From: Denitratimonas yunnanensis (SeqCode)
GTDB taxonomy: Bacteria > Pseudomonadota > Gammaproteobacteria > Xanthomonadales > Xanthomonadaceae
Assembly: GCA_026410415.1 (NCBI GenBank)
Contig: JAPMLR010000005.1
Location: 124,001 to 188,000 of the forward strand
DNA: 64,000 nt
Reading direction: 5' to 3'
Shown piece by piece: positions 18,804 to 28,860 of this stretch. The position numbers and the translations under genes were made by a program. Within the stretch, counting starts at the first letter, position 1; every line of letters starts with the position of its first letter. The notes under the pieces were generated by a model, which saw only the letters and a list, made by a program, of their open reading frames with translations, was not told the origin of the DNA and made no database searches.

Positions 18804-20186
18804 ATGGCCGTCAGCACCTTCGACCTGTTCAAGATCGGCATCGGGCCGTCGAGCTCACACACCGTGGGGCCGATGCGCGCTGCGGCGCGCTTCGTGGCCC
18901 ATCGCCTGAAAGAGGCAGGCATCCTGTCGCAGGTGGCGCGGGTACGGGCCGAGGTGTTCGGTTCGCTCGCGCTGACCGGACGCGGCCACGGTACCGATAC
19001 CGCTCTGTTGCTGGGGCTGGAAGGCAACGAGCCGAACCGGATCGATCCGGACATCGTGCCCGCCACGCTCGATCGCATCCGCAGCGAGTGTGCATTGATG
19101 CTGGGCGGCACGCATCGCATCGGCTTCGAGGAAAAGCGCGATTTGGCGATGAACAAGCGCCAGAAGTTGCCGTTTCACACCAACGGGATGCGCTTCACTG
19201 CCTTCGATGCCACAGGGGATGTGCTCACGACGCGCGATTACTACTCTGTCGGTGGCGGGTTCGTGGTCAATCAGGACGAAGCCGCGGCCGACCGCATCGT
19301 GCCGGATGAAACCCCGTTGCCCTATCCTTTCTCGAGCGGCGCGCAACTTCTGCAGCAGGCAAACGAAAGCGGTCTTTCCATCGCGCAGATGATGTTCGCC
19401 AACGAACAGGCGTGGCGGTCGCCCGAGGACATCCGCGCCGGTCTGCGCGAACTGTGGGGCGCGATGCAGCATTGCGTGACGCGCGGCATCCGTTCCGAAG
19501 GCACCTTGCCCGGTGGTCTGCATGTGTCGCGCCGCGCTCCGGCGCTGCATCGTGAGTTGTCCTCACGGCCGGAAGCGGGCATGCGCGATCCGCTCACCAT
19601 CCTCGACTGGGTCAACCTCTACGCGCTCGCCGTGAACGAGGAAAACGCCGCCGGCGGTCGCGTCGTCACCGCGCCCACCAATGGCGCGGCCGGCATCATT
19701 CCGGCGGTGCTGCATTACTACGACCGCTTCTGTCCGGGCAGCAACGAACAGGGCGTGTTCGACTTTCTCCTCACGGCTGCCGCCATCGGCATCCTCTACA
19801 AGGAAAACGCCAGCATTTCCGGGGCCGAAGTCGGTTGCCAGGGCGAAGTCGGCGTGGCCTGTTCGATGGCTGCCGGCGGCCTCACTGCCGCGCTCGGCGG
19901 CACGCCCAGCCAGATCGAGAATGCCGCCGAGATCGGCATGGAACACAATCTGGGCCTGACCTGCGACCCCATCGGCGGGTTGGTGCAGATCCCCTGCATC
20001 GAACGCAACGCGATGGGGTCGGTCAAGGCCATCAACGCTTCGCGCATGGCCTTCCGTGGCGACGGCAAGCACAAGGTGAGCCTGGACAAGGTCATCAAGA
20101 CCATGCGCGATACGGGCCGCGACATGATGGACAAGTACAAGGAAACCTCGCGCGGCGGGCTGGCGGTGAACGTGATCGAGTGCTGA
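18804..20186 (+). CDS. sdaA: L-serine ammonia-lyase (iron-sulfur type) SdaA (460 aa)
   Basis: Deaminates L-serine to pyruvate and ammonia with a [4Fe-4S] cluster. N-terminal [22 protein letters not shown] is the family signature; the cluster-binding cysteine region is intact ([17 protein letters not shown] near 344-360 and [19 protein letters not shown] near 383-400). It is a single-chain enzyme carrying both alpha and beta parts, as in E. coli. Three nearby starts exist; the ATG at 18804 has GAGGAG at 18791-18796 and gives the conserved [19 protein letters not shown] box at 18773-18778 may be the -10. The neighbouring thiol-redox gene could be relevant to an oxygen-sensitive cluster, but that is conjecture. 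Confidence 0.95.
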   Translation: MAVSTFDLFKIGIGPSSSHTVGPMRAAARFVAHRLKEAGILSQVARVRAEVFGSLALTGRGHGTDTALLLGLEGNEPNRIDPDIVPATLDRIRSECALMLGGTHRIGFEEKRDLAMNKRQKLPFHTNGMRFTAFDATGDVLTTRDYYSVGGGFVVNQDEAAADRIVPDETPLPYPFSSGAQLLQQANESGLSIAQMMFANEQAWRSPEDIRAGLRELWGAMQHCVTRGIRSEGTLPGGLHVSRRAPALHRELSSRPEAGMRDPLTILDWVNLYALAVNEENAAGGRVVTAPTNGAAGIIPAVLHYYDRFCPGSNEQGVFDFLLTAAAIGILYKENASISGAEVGCQGEVGVACSMAAGGLTAALGGTPSQIENAAEIGMEHNLGLTCDPIGGLVQIPCIERNAMGSVKAINASRMAFRGDGKHKVSLDKVIKTMRDTGRDMMDKYKETSRGGLAVNVIEC

Positions 20187-20353
20187 GTCCGGCCTGACGA
20201 CGTGAGACAATGAAGGTCGGCACCGCCGGGTGTCTTCCCTGATCCGGGAAATGACGCGCTCACCGCGCGCAGCCCGGTCACGACTCCCCTTCCTCATCCC
20301 TGTTCGCGGTCGGTTTCGATTCCTCGATCAGGTATCACCACGTCGTCATCCAC

Positions 20354-21319
20354 ATGTCTGACAGAAAACGAATCCTCACGGGCATGGCCTGCGGCATCGG
20401 CGCGGGCGCGCTCTGGGGGCTGGTGTTCCTCGCGCCTGCACTGGTGCACGAGGTCAGTCCGATCTGGCTGACCATCGGCCGATACCTTTTCTACGGGCTG
20501 TTTTCGGCATGCCTGATTGCGCCGGCGTGGCGGCGGCTGGTGCCATTGCTGGGGCGGCGTGAATGGATTGCCCTGGCCTGGCTCGCATTCTTCGGGAATG
20601 TGTTCTATTTCCTCCTGCTTTCCAGCGCCGTGCAGATGGGCGGCATCGCGATGGCCTCGCTGGTGATGGGATTCCTGCCCGTGGTCGTGACCATCATCGG
20701 GAGCCGGCACCGCAGTGCCGTGCCGCTGCGACAGCTGATGCCGTCCATCGTGTTGTTCATCGCCGGTGCGCTGTGCATCGGCTGGCAGGCGATCGACGTG
20801 CCGGAAGGTGTATCGGTTGCCACGCAGTTGGGCGGGCTGCTGTGCGCCATCGGCGCGTTGGCGTCATGGACGGTGTATGCGCTGCGGAATCGCCATTGGC
20901 TGCAGCGGCTGGAAGGCGTGTCCTCGCACGAATGGAATCTGTTGACCGGGGTGATGACGTGCGCTCAGACCCTGTTGCTGGTGCCCATTGCACTGGTTTT
21001 TTTCGCCCAGTCGCATGGGCTGGACGTGTGGGGGCGACTGATCGCCGTTTCCGCCGGCGTGGCGGTGCTTGCATCGATGATCGGCAATGGCCTGTGGAAT
21101 CGCATGAGTCGGTTGCTGCCGTTGACGCTGGTGGGCCAGATGATCGTGTTCGAGACCTTGTTCGCGCTGATTTACGGTTTCATCTGGGAGTCGCGCGGAC
21201 CGACCGTGCTGGAGGCGATGGCCTTTGCGCTGGTTGTGGCGAGCGTGGTGTCTTGCCTGTCGGCGCACGCCAGACATGGGCGTCGTCCCGAGCCAGCGGC
21301 GTTATCCCCCCACGATTGA
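20354..21319 (+). CDS. DMT-superfamily (EamA-type) inner-membrane transporter (321 aa)
   Basis: Ten predicted membrane segments arranged as two EamA halves. The first half starts GMACGIGAGALWGLVFLAPAL and contains GRYLFYGLFSACL and MASLVMGFLPVVVTIIGS; the second has ATQLGGLLCAIGALASWTVYAL and closes with ALIYGFIWESRGPTVLEAMAFAL. Such carriers export or import amino acids, nucleobases or other metabolites; the substrate cannot be read from the sequence. The following serine-degrading or hydrolase genes give no firm hint. The 167 bp upstream contain no feature I can support. Confidence 0.85.
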   Translation: MSDRKRILTGMACGIGAGALWGLVFLAPALVHEVSPIWLTIGRYLFYGLFSACLIAPAWRRLVPLLGRREWIALAWLAFFGNVFYFLLLSSAVQMGGIAMASLVMGFLPVVVTIIGSRHRSAVPLRQLMPSIVLFIAGALCIGWQAIDVPEGVSVATQLGGLLCAIGALASWTVYALRNRHWLQRLEGVSSHEWNLLTGVMTCAQTLLLVPIALVFFAQSHGLDVWGRLIAVSAGVAVLASMIGNGLWNRMSRLLPLTLVGQMIVFETLFALIYGFIWESRGPTVLEAMAFALVVASVVSCLSAHARHGRRPEPAALSPHD

Positions 21320-21359
21320 CGCTGTTACGCTCTGCGATTCATTCCATCGGGGAGCCGCC

Positions 21360-22352
21360 ATGCCCACGATCCGACAGATTGCCACGCTGCTCCTCCTCGC
21401 ATTTGCGCTGCCTGTTGCCGCTGCGGAATACGGAGGGCGTCTGGAGGGTTTCGACTATCCGCATCCGGTGAATACCTTCGCTTTCGACAGCCAAGGCCAG
21501 ACGCTGGAAATGGCCTACATGGACGTGGAGCCGGAGACGCCCAACGGCGAAACCGTGTTGCTGCTGCACGGCAAGAATTATTGCGCGGCGACGTGGGAGG
21601 CGACGATCACGGCGCTGGCCGATGCCGGTTTCCGTGTCGTGGCGATGGATCAGATCGGCTTCTGCAAGTCCTCCAAGCCCGAGCATTACCAGTTCACCCT
21701 GCACCAGCTCGCGGCCAACACGCGGGCGCTGCTGGGCAGCCTGGGCATCGAGAAAACCCATGTGCTCGGGCATTCGATGGGCGGGATGCTGGCGGCGCGT
21801 TACGCGCTGATGTATCCGGATGCCACGGCGCAGTTGTTGATGCTCAACCCCATCGGACTGGAAGACTGGAAGGCGCTGGGCGTGCCATGGCGCAGCGTGG
21901 ACGATTGGTTTGTGCGCGAGAAAGCCACCACGGCCGAATCGATCCGCGACTACCAGCGCGAGGTGTATTTCAACGGCGATTGGAAACCCGAGTACGACCG
22001 CTGGGTCGAGATGCTCGCTGGCATGTACGCCGGCCCGGAGGCCGAGCGCGTGGCGTGGAATCAGGCTCAGACCTCGGACATGGTGTTCACCCAGCCGGTG
22101 GTGTACGAGTTCCCCGCCATCCGTGCCTCCACCACGCTGTTCATCGGCCAGCGCGACCGAACCGCCATCGGGCGTGATCTGGCATCGCCGGCTTTGCGCG
22201 AACGGCTGGGGGATTACCCTGCGCTGGGGTTGCGAGCTTCCCGCGCGATTCCCTACGCGACATTGGTGCCGTTCGAGGATCTCGGCCATTCGCCGCACAT
22301 CGAGGCGCCAGCGCGGTTCCACAACGTGTTGCTGGCGATTCTGCGGCGCTGA
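21360..22352 (+). CDS. Secreted alpha/beta hydrolase (330 aa)
   Basis: Exported alpha/beta-hydrolase. The signal peptide is MPTIRQIATLLLLAFALPVA with cleavage near AAA. The hydrolase core follows: VLLLHGKNYCAATW (oxyanion segment), DQIGFCKSSKPEHYQFTL, and the nucleophile elbow HVLGHSMGGMLAAR with the serine near residue 138. The acid/histidine end is visible as TLFIGQRDRTAIG and FEDLGHSPHIEAP (His). The frame stays open upstream, but the ATG at 21360 carries the signal peptide and a GGGGAG site. The substrate is unknown: esterase, lipase or haloalkane/epoxide-type hydrolysis are all possible. Confidence 0.85.
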   Translation: MPTIRQIATLLLLAFALPVAAAEYGGRLEGFDYPHPVNTFAFDSQGQTLEMAYMDVEPETPNGETVLLLHGKNYCAATWEATITALADAGFRVVAMDQIGFCKSSKPEHYQFTLHQLAANTRALLGSLGIEKTHVLGHSMGGMLAARYALMYPDATAQLLMLNPIGLEDWKALGVPWRSVDDWFVREKATTAESIRDYQREVYFNGDWKPEYDRWVEMLAGMYAGPEAERVAWNQAQTSDMVFTQPVVYEFPAIRASTTLFIGQRDRTAIGRDLASPALRERLGDYPALGLRASRAIPYATLVPFEDLGHSPHIEAPARFHNVLLAILRR

Positions 22353-22476
22353 GGCCAGGCGCAATTCTGCGTTTCCCGCTCCTTGCGGAACCATGTGGGA
22401 AAAGGAATGCATGGCACGCGCAGGCGGATTTGCCACTGCCTATACTCGCCGTATCTCACGCAGCGAGAAGCCCGCC

Positions 22477-25400
22477 ATGCCCTCCCGTCCGATCCTTTTT
22501 CCGGTAGCGCTCGTGCTTTTTGCGCAGGCCTCACTTGCCACCGATCCCGCCGACACCCGCATGGTGCGCGAGCCCGCCAATGGCGGCGCACGCATCGCCT
22601 TCGTCTACGACAATGACCTGTGGCTCGCAGGGCGCGAGGGTGGAACGGCGCGACGGCTGACCTCGGCCGCCGGGCGTGAGCAATTGCCGGTGTTTTCGCC
22701 CGATGGTCAGTGGCTGGCGTTTTCCGCCGATTACCACGGCAACACCGATGTCTACGTGATGCCGGCCGGTGGCGGCGAGGCGAAGCGGCTGACCTGGCAT
22801 CCCGGTGCCGATCTGGTGCGGGGTTTCACGCCGGATGGCAAGGCGGTGCTGTTCAGCAGCCCGCGCAGTGTGCATACCAATCGCCACACCCATCTGTATA
22901 CGGTGCCGGTGGAGGGTGGCGTGGCGCAGCGCTTGCCCATTCCCAGTGGCAGCAAAGCGGCCATCTCGCCGGATGGTCGGCGCATCGCGTACACGCCGCT
23001 GGGCGAGCGCTTCAACCAGTGGAAGCACTATCGCGGCGGCACCCAGAGCCGTATCTGGATCATGGATCTGTCCAGTTTTGCGGTCACCGAAGTGCCCAAG
23101 CCGGCCAGCGGCAGCAACGACACCGATCCGATGTGGCAGGGCGAGCGGCTGCTGTTTTCCTCCGACCGCGATGGCGAGTTCAATCTGTATGCGTGGATGC
23201 CGGGCGAGAGTGCGCCGGTGGCATTGACCGCGCTGCGTGATTTTCCCGTGCTGTCGCCTTCCATCGGCAGCGATGGCAGCGTGGTGTTCGAGCATGGCGG
23301 GGCGCTGCATCGGCTCGATGCCGGTGCATCGGCATCGACGCAACTGGCGGTAAGCGCGGTATCCGATCTCACCGAAACCCGCCCGCGCATCGCCAGTGGT
23401 GCGAAGTGGGTGCGTGACGCGGCGCCTTCACCGGATCTCAAGCGCCTGGCGTTGGAATATCGTGGCGAGATCGTCACCGTGCCGGCGGAAAAGGGCGATC
23501 CGCGCAATCTCAGCAACAGCCCCGGCGCGCACGATCGCAGCCCGGCATGGTCGGCCGATGGCAAGCAGGTGGCGTGGTTCTCCGATGCCGGTGGCGAGTA
23601 CGCGCTGCATGTCGCCCGCCAGGACGGTCGTGGCGAAACCCGGCGGCATGTGCTCGACGGGGCCGGTTTCTACGATCAACTCGCTTGGTCGCCGGATGGC
23701 AGGCATCTGTCCTTCCGCGACAACAGCCAGTCGCTCTGGATCATCACACTCGCCAGCGGCAAGACCACCAAGATCGCCAGCGAACCCGTCTACACCCCGC
23801 TCAACCTGATGCGTGCGAGTTGGTCGCCTGATGCGCGTTGGCTGGCGTACACCGTGCAAAACGCCGGCCTGATCCAGACGGTGAACGTGTATTCGCTCGA
23901 AACCGGGCGCAGCACGCAGATTTCCGATGGGTTGTCCGAAGCCATCGAGCCAGTGTTCGATCCGAAGGGCGAGTTCCTTTATCTGCTCGCCTCCACCGAT
24001 GCCGGGCCGGTGAAGGATTGGTTCGCCCAATCCAGTGCCGACATGGGCCATACCTATTCGCTGCATGCGGTGACGCTGCGCAGCGATGGGCCGCATCCGC
24101 TGCCGCCACAGAGCGATGAGCCGGGCGAGGCGGCAAAGAGCGAGGCGGCGGAGAAGAAGGGCGAAAAGAACGACGTCACGCCCGCGATGAAGCCGGTGCG
24201 GATCGATTTTGATCGCATCGGCGATCGCATCGTGGCCTTGCCGCTGGGCAGCGCGACGCGGCGCAATCTCGCCGTGGGCGCGAGCGGTGAGCTCTATTTC
24301 ATCGAAACCGTCGGGCGACTGAGCTTCGGCGCTTTCGACGGTCCCGGCGCGCTCAAGCGCTACAGCCTGGACAAGCGCGACACCAAAACCCTGGCCGATG
24401 GCGTGGAGTTCTTCGCACTTTCCAACGATGGCAAGAAGATCGTCTACAAGGTCAAGGAAGATTGGTTCGTCACCGAGGTGGGCGACAAGCTCGAAGGCGG
24501 CAAGGGCAAGGTCGATCTGGCCAAGGTCAGCGTGGATGTGGCGCCGCGGGCCGAGTGGGCGCAGATTCTCGACGAGGTCTGGCGCATCAATCGCGATTAC
24601 TTCTACGCCACCAACTTCCACGGTGCCGATTGGCCGGCGATGCGCGAAAAATACCGCGCGCTGCTGCCGCACGCCGCCACGCGCTTCGATGTGGATCGGT
24701 TGATCCAGTGGATGCTCAGCGAGTTGTCGGTCGGACACAGCTACATCGGCCTGGGTGAGTCGATTCACGCGCCAGCCAAGGTGGGCGTGGGCCTGCTGGG
24801 TGCCGACTACGCGATCAAGGATGGCAAGTGGCAATTCAGCCGGGTGTATGGTGGCTTGAACTGGGAACCGAACCTGCGCGCACCGCTGCGTGCGCCGGGC
24901 ATCGATGTGCGCGATGGCGAGTTCCTGCTGGCAGTGGATGGTCGCCCATTGAGTGCCACCGACAATCCTTATGCCGCGTTCGAGAACCGGGTGGGCCGTC
25001 AGGTGCGCGTCCGCATCGGGCCGAACGCGAACGGCAATGGCGCGCGCGAGGTGGTGGTGGAGCCGATCGACAGCGAAGTCGCCCTGCGTTATCGCGCCTG
25101 GGTGGAAGGCAATCTGAACTACGTCACCGAGAAGACCGGCGGGCGCGTGGCCTACGTGCATGTGCCCGACACCGCTGGCGGTGGCCACACCAGTTTCAAG
25201 CGCTATTTCTATCCGCAGTCGCACCGCGAGGCGATCATCGTGGACGAGCGATACAACGGCGGTGGACAGGTGGCCGATTACTACATCGACATCCTGCGTC
25301 GCCCCTTCGTCTCGCGCTGGGTGCTGCGCTACGGCGAACCGAGCGTCACGCCACGCGGTGCGATCTTCGGGCCGAAGGTGATGCTGACTGATGAAACCGC

Positions 25401-25758
25401 CGGCTCTGGTGGCGATTTGCTGCCGTGGATGTTCCAGCGTTTCAAGCTAGGCCCGGTGATCGGCAAGCGGACGTGGGGCGGCTTGGTGGGCATCCTCGGG
25501 TTCCCGGTGTTGATGGATGGCGGCAGCATCACCTCACCCAATCTGGCGATCTGGACGGAAGACGGCTATGCCATCGAGAACGTCGGCGTGGCGCCGGACA
25601 TCGAAGTGGAGCAATGGCCGGCGGAGGTCAATGCCGGACGCGATCCGCAACTGGATCGCGCCATCGAGGTGCTGATGAAGCAGCTTCCTGCCACGCCACC
25701 GAAAACGCCGGCACCCCCGCCATTCCCGCGTCGTGCGCTCGGGCCGGGAAATGGTTGA
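22477..25758 (+). CDS. Exported tricorn-like protease, S41 family (1093 aa)
   Basis: Large periplasmic or secreted peptidase. A signal peptide (MPSRPILFPVALVLFAQASLA) is followed by a beta-propeller made of WD40-like/PD40 units (FSPDGQWLAFSADYHGNTDV, ISPDGRRIAY, WSADGKQVAWFSD, WSPDGRHLSFRD) spanning roughly residues 35-540. Then come a charged Lys/Glu linker (~545-565), a tricorn C1 region with WRINRDYFYATNFHGADW, a PDZ-like domain (~795-860), and the S41 catalytic core with the nucleophile S977 in DETAGSGGD. This matches the bacterial tricorn architecture; archaeal tricorn degrades peptides released by the proteasome. It follows the secreted hydrolase by 124 bp. The start was chosen for the signal peptide. 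Confidence 0.9.
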   Translation: MPSRPILFPVALVLFAQASLATDPADTRMVREPANGGARIAFVYDNDLWLAGREGGTARRLTSAAGREQLPVFSPDGQWLAFSADYHGNTDVYVMPAGGGEAKRLTWHPGADLVRGFTPDGKAVLFSSPRSVHTNRHTHLYTVPVEGGVAQRLPIPSGSKAAISPDGRRIAYTPLGERFNQWKHYRGGTQSRIWIMDLSSFAVTEVPKPASGSNDTDPMWQGERLLFSSDRDGEFNLYAWMPGESAPVALTALRDFPVLSPSIGSDGSVVFEHGGALHRLDAGASASTQLAVSAVSDLTETRPRIASGAKWVRDAAPSPDLKRLALEYRGEIVTVPAEKGDPRNLSNSPGAHDRSPAWSADGKQVAWFSDAGGEYALHVARQDGRGETRRHVLDGAGFYDQLAWSPDGRHLSFRDNSQSLWIITLASGKTTKIASEPVYTPLNLMRASWSPDARWLAYTVQNAGLIQTVNVYSLETGRSTQISDGLSEAIEPVFDPKGEFLYLLASTDAGPVKDWFAQSSADMGHTYSLHAVTLRSDGPHPLPPQSDEPGEAAKSEAAEKKGEKNDVTPAMKPVRIDFDRIGDRIVALPLGSATRRNLAVGASGELYFIETVGRLSFGAFDGPGALKRYSLDKRDTKTLADGVEFFALSNDGKKIVYKVKEDWFVTEVGDKLEGGKGKVDLAKVSVDVAPRAEWAQILDEVWRINRDYFYATNFHGADWPAMREKYRALLPHAATRFDVDRLIQWMLSELSVGHSYIGLGESIHAPAKVGVGLLGADYAIKDGKWQFSRVYGGLNWEPNLRAPLRAPGIDVRDGEFLLAVDGRPLSATDNPYAAFENRVGRQVRVRIGPNANGNGAREVVVEPIDSEVALRYRAWVEGNLNYVTEKTGGRVAYVHVPDTAGGGHTSFKRYFYPQSHREAIIVDERYNGGGQVADYYIDILRRPFVSRWVLRYGEPSVTPRGAIFGPKVMLTDETAGSGGDLLPWMFQRFKLGPVIGKRTWGGLVGILGFPVLMDGGSITSPNLAIWTEDGYAIENVGVAPDIEVEQWPAEVNAGRDPQLDRAIEVLMKQLPATPPKTPAPPPFPRRALGPGNG

Positions 25759-25776
25759 GCCGTGATGCTGGTTTTC

Positions 25777-25814
25777 CGCACGCCTTCTTCCAGGTCTGAC
25801 CGAGAAGGCGTGCG
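25777..25814. terminator. Inverted repeat between convergent genes, possible bidirectional terminator
   Basis: Perfect 12-bp arms (25777-25788 and 25803-25814) enclose a 14-base loop between the S41 protease and uvrB, which face each other. The position is right for a terminator, but neither strand has a U-tract after the stem. Confidence 0.5.
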
Positions 25815-25840
25815 CGATGCCGCCGTCACGCTCGCCTTGC

Positions 25841-27874
25841 TCAGCTGGCGAAGGCGCGGGCCTTGATGATGCGGATTTCGTCGCGCACCCGTGCGGCGTC
25901 TTCGAATTCCAGATCCTTGGCGTGCTGGTACATCTTCTGTTCCAACTTTTTGATCTGCGCCGCGGCCTGATCCGGCGTGAGTGCGCGGTAATCGGCACGC
26001 GCCTCGGCCACCTTGCGCGCCGCTTTGCCGCGTGAGGGCATCGCGCTGGCGGCGCCATCGTCGCGCGCACCTTCGAGGATGTCGGTGACGGGCCGGACGA
26101 TGCTGCGCGGCACGATGCCATGTTCGGTGTTGTATTCGACCTGGCGTGCACGGCGGCGATCGGTTTCGTCGATGGCCGCCTGCATCGAACGGGTGATGCG
26201 ATCGGCATACAGGATCGCCTTGCCGCGCACGTTGCGGGCGGCGCGGCCGATAGTCTGGATCAAGGAGCCTTCCGAGCGCAGGAAGCCTTCCTTGTCGGCA
26301 TCCAGGATCGCCACCAGCGACACTTCCGGCATGTCCAAGCCTTCGCGCAACAGGTTGATGCCGACCAATACATCGAACACGCCCAGGCGCAGGTCGCGCA
26401 GGATTTCCACGCGTTCCACGGTGTCGATGTCCGAGTGCAGGTAGCGCACCTTGATGCCGTGTTCGCCGAGGTATTCGGTGAGGTTTTCGGCCATGCGTTT
26501 GGTCAATGTGGTGACCAGCACGCGATCACCCTGCGCGATGCGGAGGCGTGCTTCCGACATCAAGTCATCCACCTGCGTCGCGACTGGACGGATTTCCACG
26601 TCCGGGTCGATCAGGCCGGTCGGGCGCACCACCAGTTCGACAATGCTGTGTTCGGTCTTGCCCAGTTCGTAACGCCCCGGCGTGGCGGAAACGAAGATGG
26701 TGCGTGGCGCGCGCGCTTCCCATTCTTCGAAGCGCAGCGGCCGATTGTCCAACGCCGACGGCAGGCGAAAGCCGAATTCGACGAGATTTTCCTTGCGCGA
26801 GCGATCGCCTTTGTACATCGCACCGAGCTGCGGAATGGTGACGTGCGATTCGTCGATCACCAGCAGCGCATCGGGCGGCAGGTAATCGAACAACGTCGGC
26901 GGTGGCTCGCCGGGCGCCTTGCCGGTGAGGTGGCGGCTGTAGTTCTCGATGCCGGAGCAATAGCCCACTTCGGCCATCATTTCGATGTCGAAGGTGGTGC
27001 GTTGTTGCAGGCGCTGCGCTTCCACCAGTTTGTTCTGGGCGTAGAGCTGTTCGAGCCGTTCCCGCAGTTCGTCCTTGATGGTTTCGATGGCGGCCAGCAC
27101 GCGTTCGCGCGTGGTGGCGTAATGGGTTTTCGGATAGATGGTGTAGCGCTGCACGCGGCGCTGGGTTTCGCCGGTGAGCGGGTCGAACAGCGACATGTTT
27201 TCGATCTCGCCATCGAAGACTTCGATGCGCAGCGCCTCGGTGTCGCTTTCCGCCGGAAACACGTCGATGTTTTCGCCACGCACGCGGAAGGTGCCGCGAT
27301 GCAGCTCGTATTCGTTGCGGGTGTATTGCAGCTCGGTGAGGTGGCGGATCAGGGCGCGCGTATCGAGCCGCTCGCCGCGCTGGATGATGAGGCGCAGCGA
27401 CAGGTAATCCTCCGGATCGCCCAGTCCGTAGATCGCCGAAACCGTGCCCACGATCAGCGCGTCGCGGCGACTCAGCAGCGCCTTGGTCGCCGCCAGACGC
27501 ATCTGCTCGATGTGATCGTTGATCGAGCTGTCTTTCTCGATGTAGGTGTCGGTGGAGGCGATGTAGGCCTCCGGCTGGTAGTAGTCGTAATAACTGACGA
27601 AGTACTCCACGGCGTTGTTCGGGAAGAACTGTTTGAACTCGCCATAAAGTTGCGCAGCGAGCGTCTTGTTCGGCGCCAGCACCAGGGTCGGGCGCTGCAC
27701 CTGCTGTACCACGTTGGCGATGGTGAACGTCTTGCCCGAGCCGGTGACACCCAGCACCGTTTGATGCGCCAGCCCGGCCTCGAAACCTTCGACCAGCTTG
27801 TCGATGGCCTGAGGTTGGTCGCCGGAGGGTGCGAAAGGGGAAACGAGCTGGAAGCGTTCGGTGTCTTGAGTCAT
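25841..27874 (-). CDS. uvrB: Excinuclease ABC subunit UvrB (677 aa)
   Basis: Damage-verifying helicase of nucleotide excision repair; receives DNA from UvrA and recruits UvrC. Walker [10 protein letters not shown] (GSGKT 45-49), the damage-probing beta-hairpin ([15 protein letters not shown] near 93), the DESH Walker B, helicase motifs IFVSATPG and [22 protein letters not shown], and a C-terminal UVR domain ([20 protein letters not shown]) that contacts UvrC are all present. The frame extends beyond, but the ATG at 27874 gives the conserved N-terminus ([17 protein letters not shown]). No LexA box was recognised upstream, though I could not scan systematically. Confidence 0.97.
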   Translation of the reverse strand: MTQDTERFQLVSPFAPSGDQPQAIDKLVEGFEAGLAHQTVLGVTGSGKTFTIANVVQQVQRPTLVLAPNKTLAAQLYGEFKQFFPNNAVEYFVSYYDYYQPEAYIASTDTYIEKDSSINDHIEQMRLAATKALLSRRDALIVGTVSAIYGLGDPEDYLSLRLIIQRGERLDTRALIRHLTELQYTRNEYELHRGTFRVRGENIDVFPAESDTEALRIEVFDGEIENMSLFDPLTGETQRRVQRYTIYPKTHYATTRERVLAAIETIKDELRERLEQLYAQNKLVEAQRLQQRTTFDIEMMAEVGYCSGIENYSRHLTGKAPGEPPPTLFDYLPPDALLVIDESHVTIPQLGAMYKGDRSRKENLVEFGFRLPSALDNRPLRFEEWEARAPRTIFVSATPGRYELGKTEHSIVELVVRPTGLIDPDVEIRPVATQVDDLMSEARLRIAQGDRVLVTTLTKRMAENLTEYLGEHGIKVRYLHSDIDTVERVEILRDLRLGVFDVLVGINLLREGLDMPEVSLVAILDADKEGFLRSEGSLIQTIGRAARNVRGKAILYADRITRSMQAAIDETDRRRARQVEYNTEHGIVPRSIVRPVTDILEGARDDGAASAMPSRGKAARKVAEARADYRALTPDQAAAQIKKLEQKMYQHAKDLEFEDAARVRDEIRIIKARAFAS

Positions 27875-28188
27875 GACGCCGGAAGTATAGCCAGCGGAGG
27901 ATGGATTGCCCGGATCCGTCAATCGAAGATGCCGTGGCTGCCGAAAATGCGCTGCTTCCCATGTGTTGCGTTGCCTGAGTGACCGGTTCGGGGCGGAATT
28001 TCCTCGGTGACACGGCAGGCACTGCATGCCTTGGCGACGGAGCCGGTGGCGATGACGATGACGATGACGATGATTGACAAGTCCGATCCCTGATCGCGGC
28101 GTTTTCCTAGGCGACAGGCCAGTATCCTCCGATGGGTTGATCGACCCGTCGGCGCGACGCTGTCACTCCCTTCCACGGAGTTGTCGCC
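27875..28188. other. 314-bp gap with a short GATGAC repeat
   Basis: No gene can be supported in this divergent gap between uvrB and the FimT-like gene; it must hold promoters for both. At 28051-28074 the hexamer GATGAC occurs three times in a row followed by a degenerate fourth copy. I see no clear -35/-10 pair. Confidence 0.5.
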
Positions 28189-28719
28189 ATGCCATCCCGT
28201 TCCACTGGTTTCACCTTGATCGAGTTGCTGATCACCCTCGTCATGCTGGCTATCCTGCTTGCCGTTGCGGCGCCCTCGATGGCGGCACTGAAAACGCGAT
28301 CTGCGTCCACGGCGACGCACAACCTGTTGATGTCCAGCTTCGCCACCGCACGCCATCACGCCATCACTTACCGTCACCTGACCACGATCTGTCCCGGCAG
28401 CAGCGAGGCCGGTTGCCGCAGCGATGGGCTCTGGAGCGATGGCTGGATCGTGTTCGTGGACCGCAACGGCAACGGCCGGCTGGATCTGGGCGATACCCTG
28501 GTGCGCAGCGAGGGCGCGATTCCCTCCGGCCTGCAGGCGAGTAGCGGCGCAGGTCGTCCGCGTGCCACGTTCCGCCCGAGCGGACTGGCCGGCGGGACCA
28601 ATCTGACCCTGCGCATCTGTGCCGATGGAAGCGCCCAGGCAGCAGTGGTGCTCAGCAATACGGGGCGTGCCCGTGCCGCGAATGCGGATGAACTGGCCGC
28701 GTTGCCGGGGTGTGGCTGA
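28189..28719 (+). CDS. GspH/FimT-type pseudopilin (176 aa)
   Basis: Minor pilin-like protein. It has a very short leader and prepilin-peptidase site G7-F8 with Glu at mature position 5: STGFTLIELLITLVMLAILLA, followed by the hydrophobic helix. The C-terminal globular part contains WSDGWIVFVDRNGNGRLDLGD, a hallmark of FimT/FimU-like and GspH proteins, and an acidic D-x-N-x-N-G-x-x-D loop that could bind calcium. It stands alone, without the other minor-pilin genes (pilV, pilW, pilX, pilE), and is far from the gsp cluster, whose own gspH is separate. It may prime type IV pili or work in DNA uptake. Confidence 0.85.
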   Translation: MPSRSTGFTLIELLITLVMLAILLAVAAPSMAALKTRSASTATHNLLMSSFATARHHAITYRHLTTICPGSSEAGCRSDGLWSDGWIVFVDRNGNGRLDLGDTLVRSEGAIPSGLQASSGAGRPRATFRPSGLAGGTNLTLRICADGSAQAAVVLSNTGRARAANADELAALPGCG

Positions 28720-28738
28720 ACTCCGTGTCGCGCACGGC

Positions 28739-28766
28739 TTGACCTGCTCCCGACAGTCGCTAAAAT
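28739..28766 (+). promoter_or_regulatory. Sigma-70 promoter of tRNA-Asn
   Basis: -35 TTGACC (28739-28744), 16-bp spacer, -10 TAAAAT (28761-28766). The tRNA starts ten bases after the -10. The intervening GGCGGCCC is a GC-rich discriminator, typical of stable-RNA promoters under stringent control. Confidence 0.85.
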
Positions 28767-28775
28767 AGGCGGCCC

Positions 28776-28852
28776 GCCCGAATAGCTCAGCCGGTTAGAG
28801 CACTTGACTGTTAATCAGGGGGTCGTTGGTTCGAGTCCAACTTCGGGCGCCA
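28776..28852 (+). tRNA. tRNA-Asn (anticodon GTT)
   Basis: 77-nt cloverleaf: acceptor GCCCGAA/TTCGGGC, anticodon stem CTTGA/TCAGG with loop CTGTTAA (anticodon GTT), T arm GTTGG-TTCGAGT-CCAAC, discriminator G and encoded CCA (28850-28852). It has its own promoter and terminator. Confidence 0.97.
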
Positions 28853-28860
28853 AGTTCTGG

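Noticed and set aside
22441..22446. TATACT box before the S41 protease gene as a promoter
   Set aside because: No acceptable -35 element at 16-18 bp upstream could be found.
26120..27982. Open frame antisense to uvrB (620 codons)
   Set aside because: Shadow of uvrB; no ribosome-binding site or family motif.
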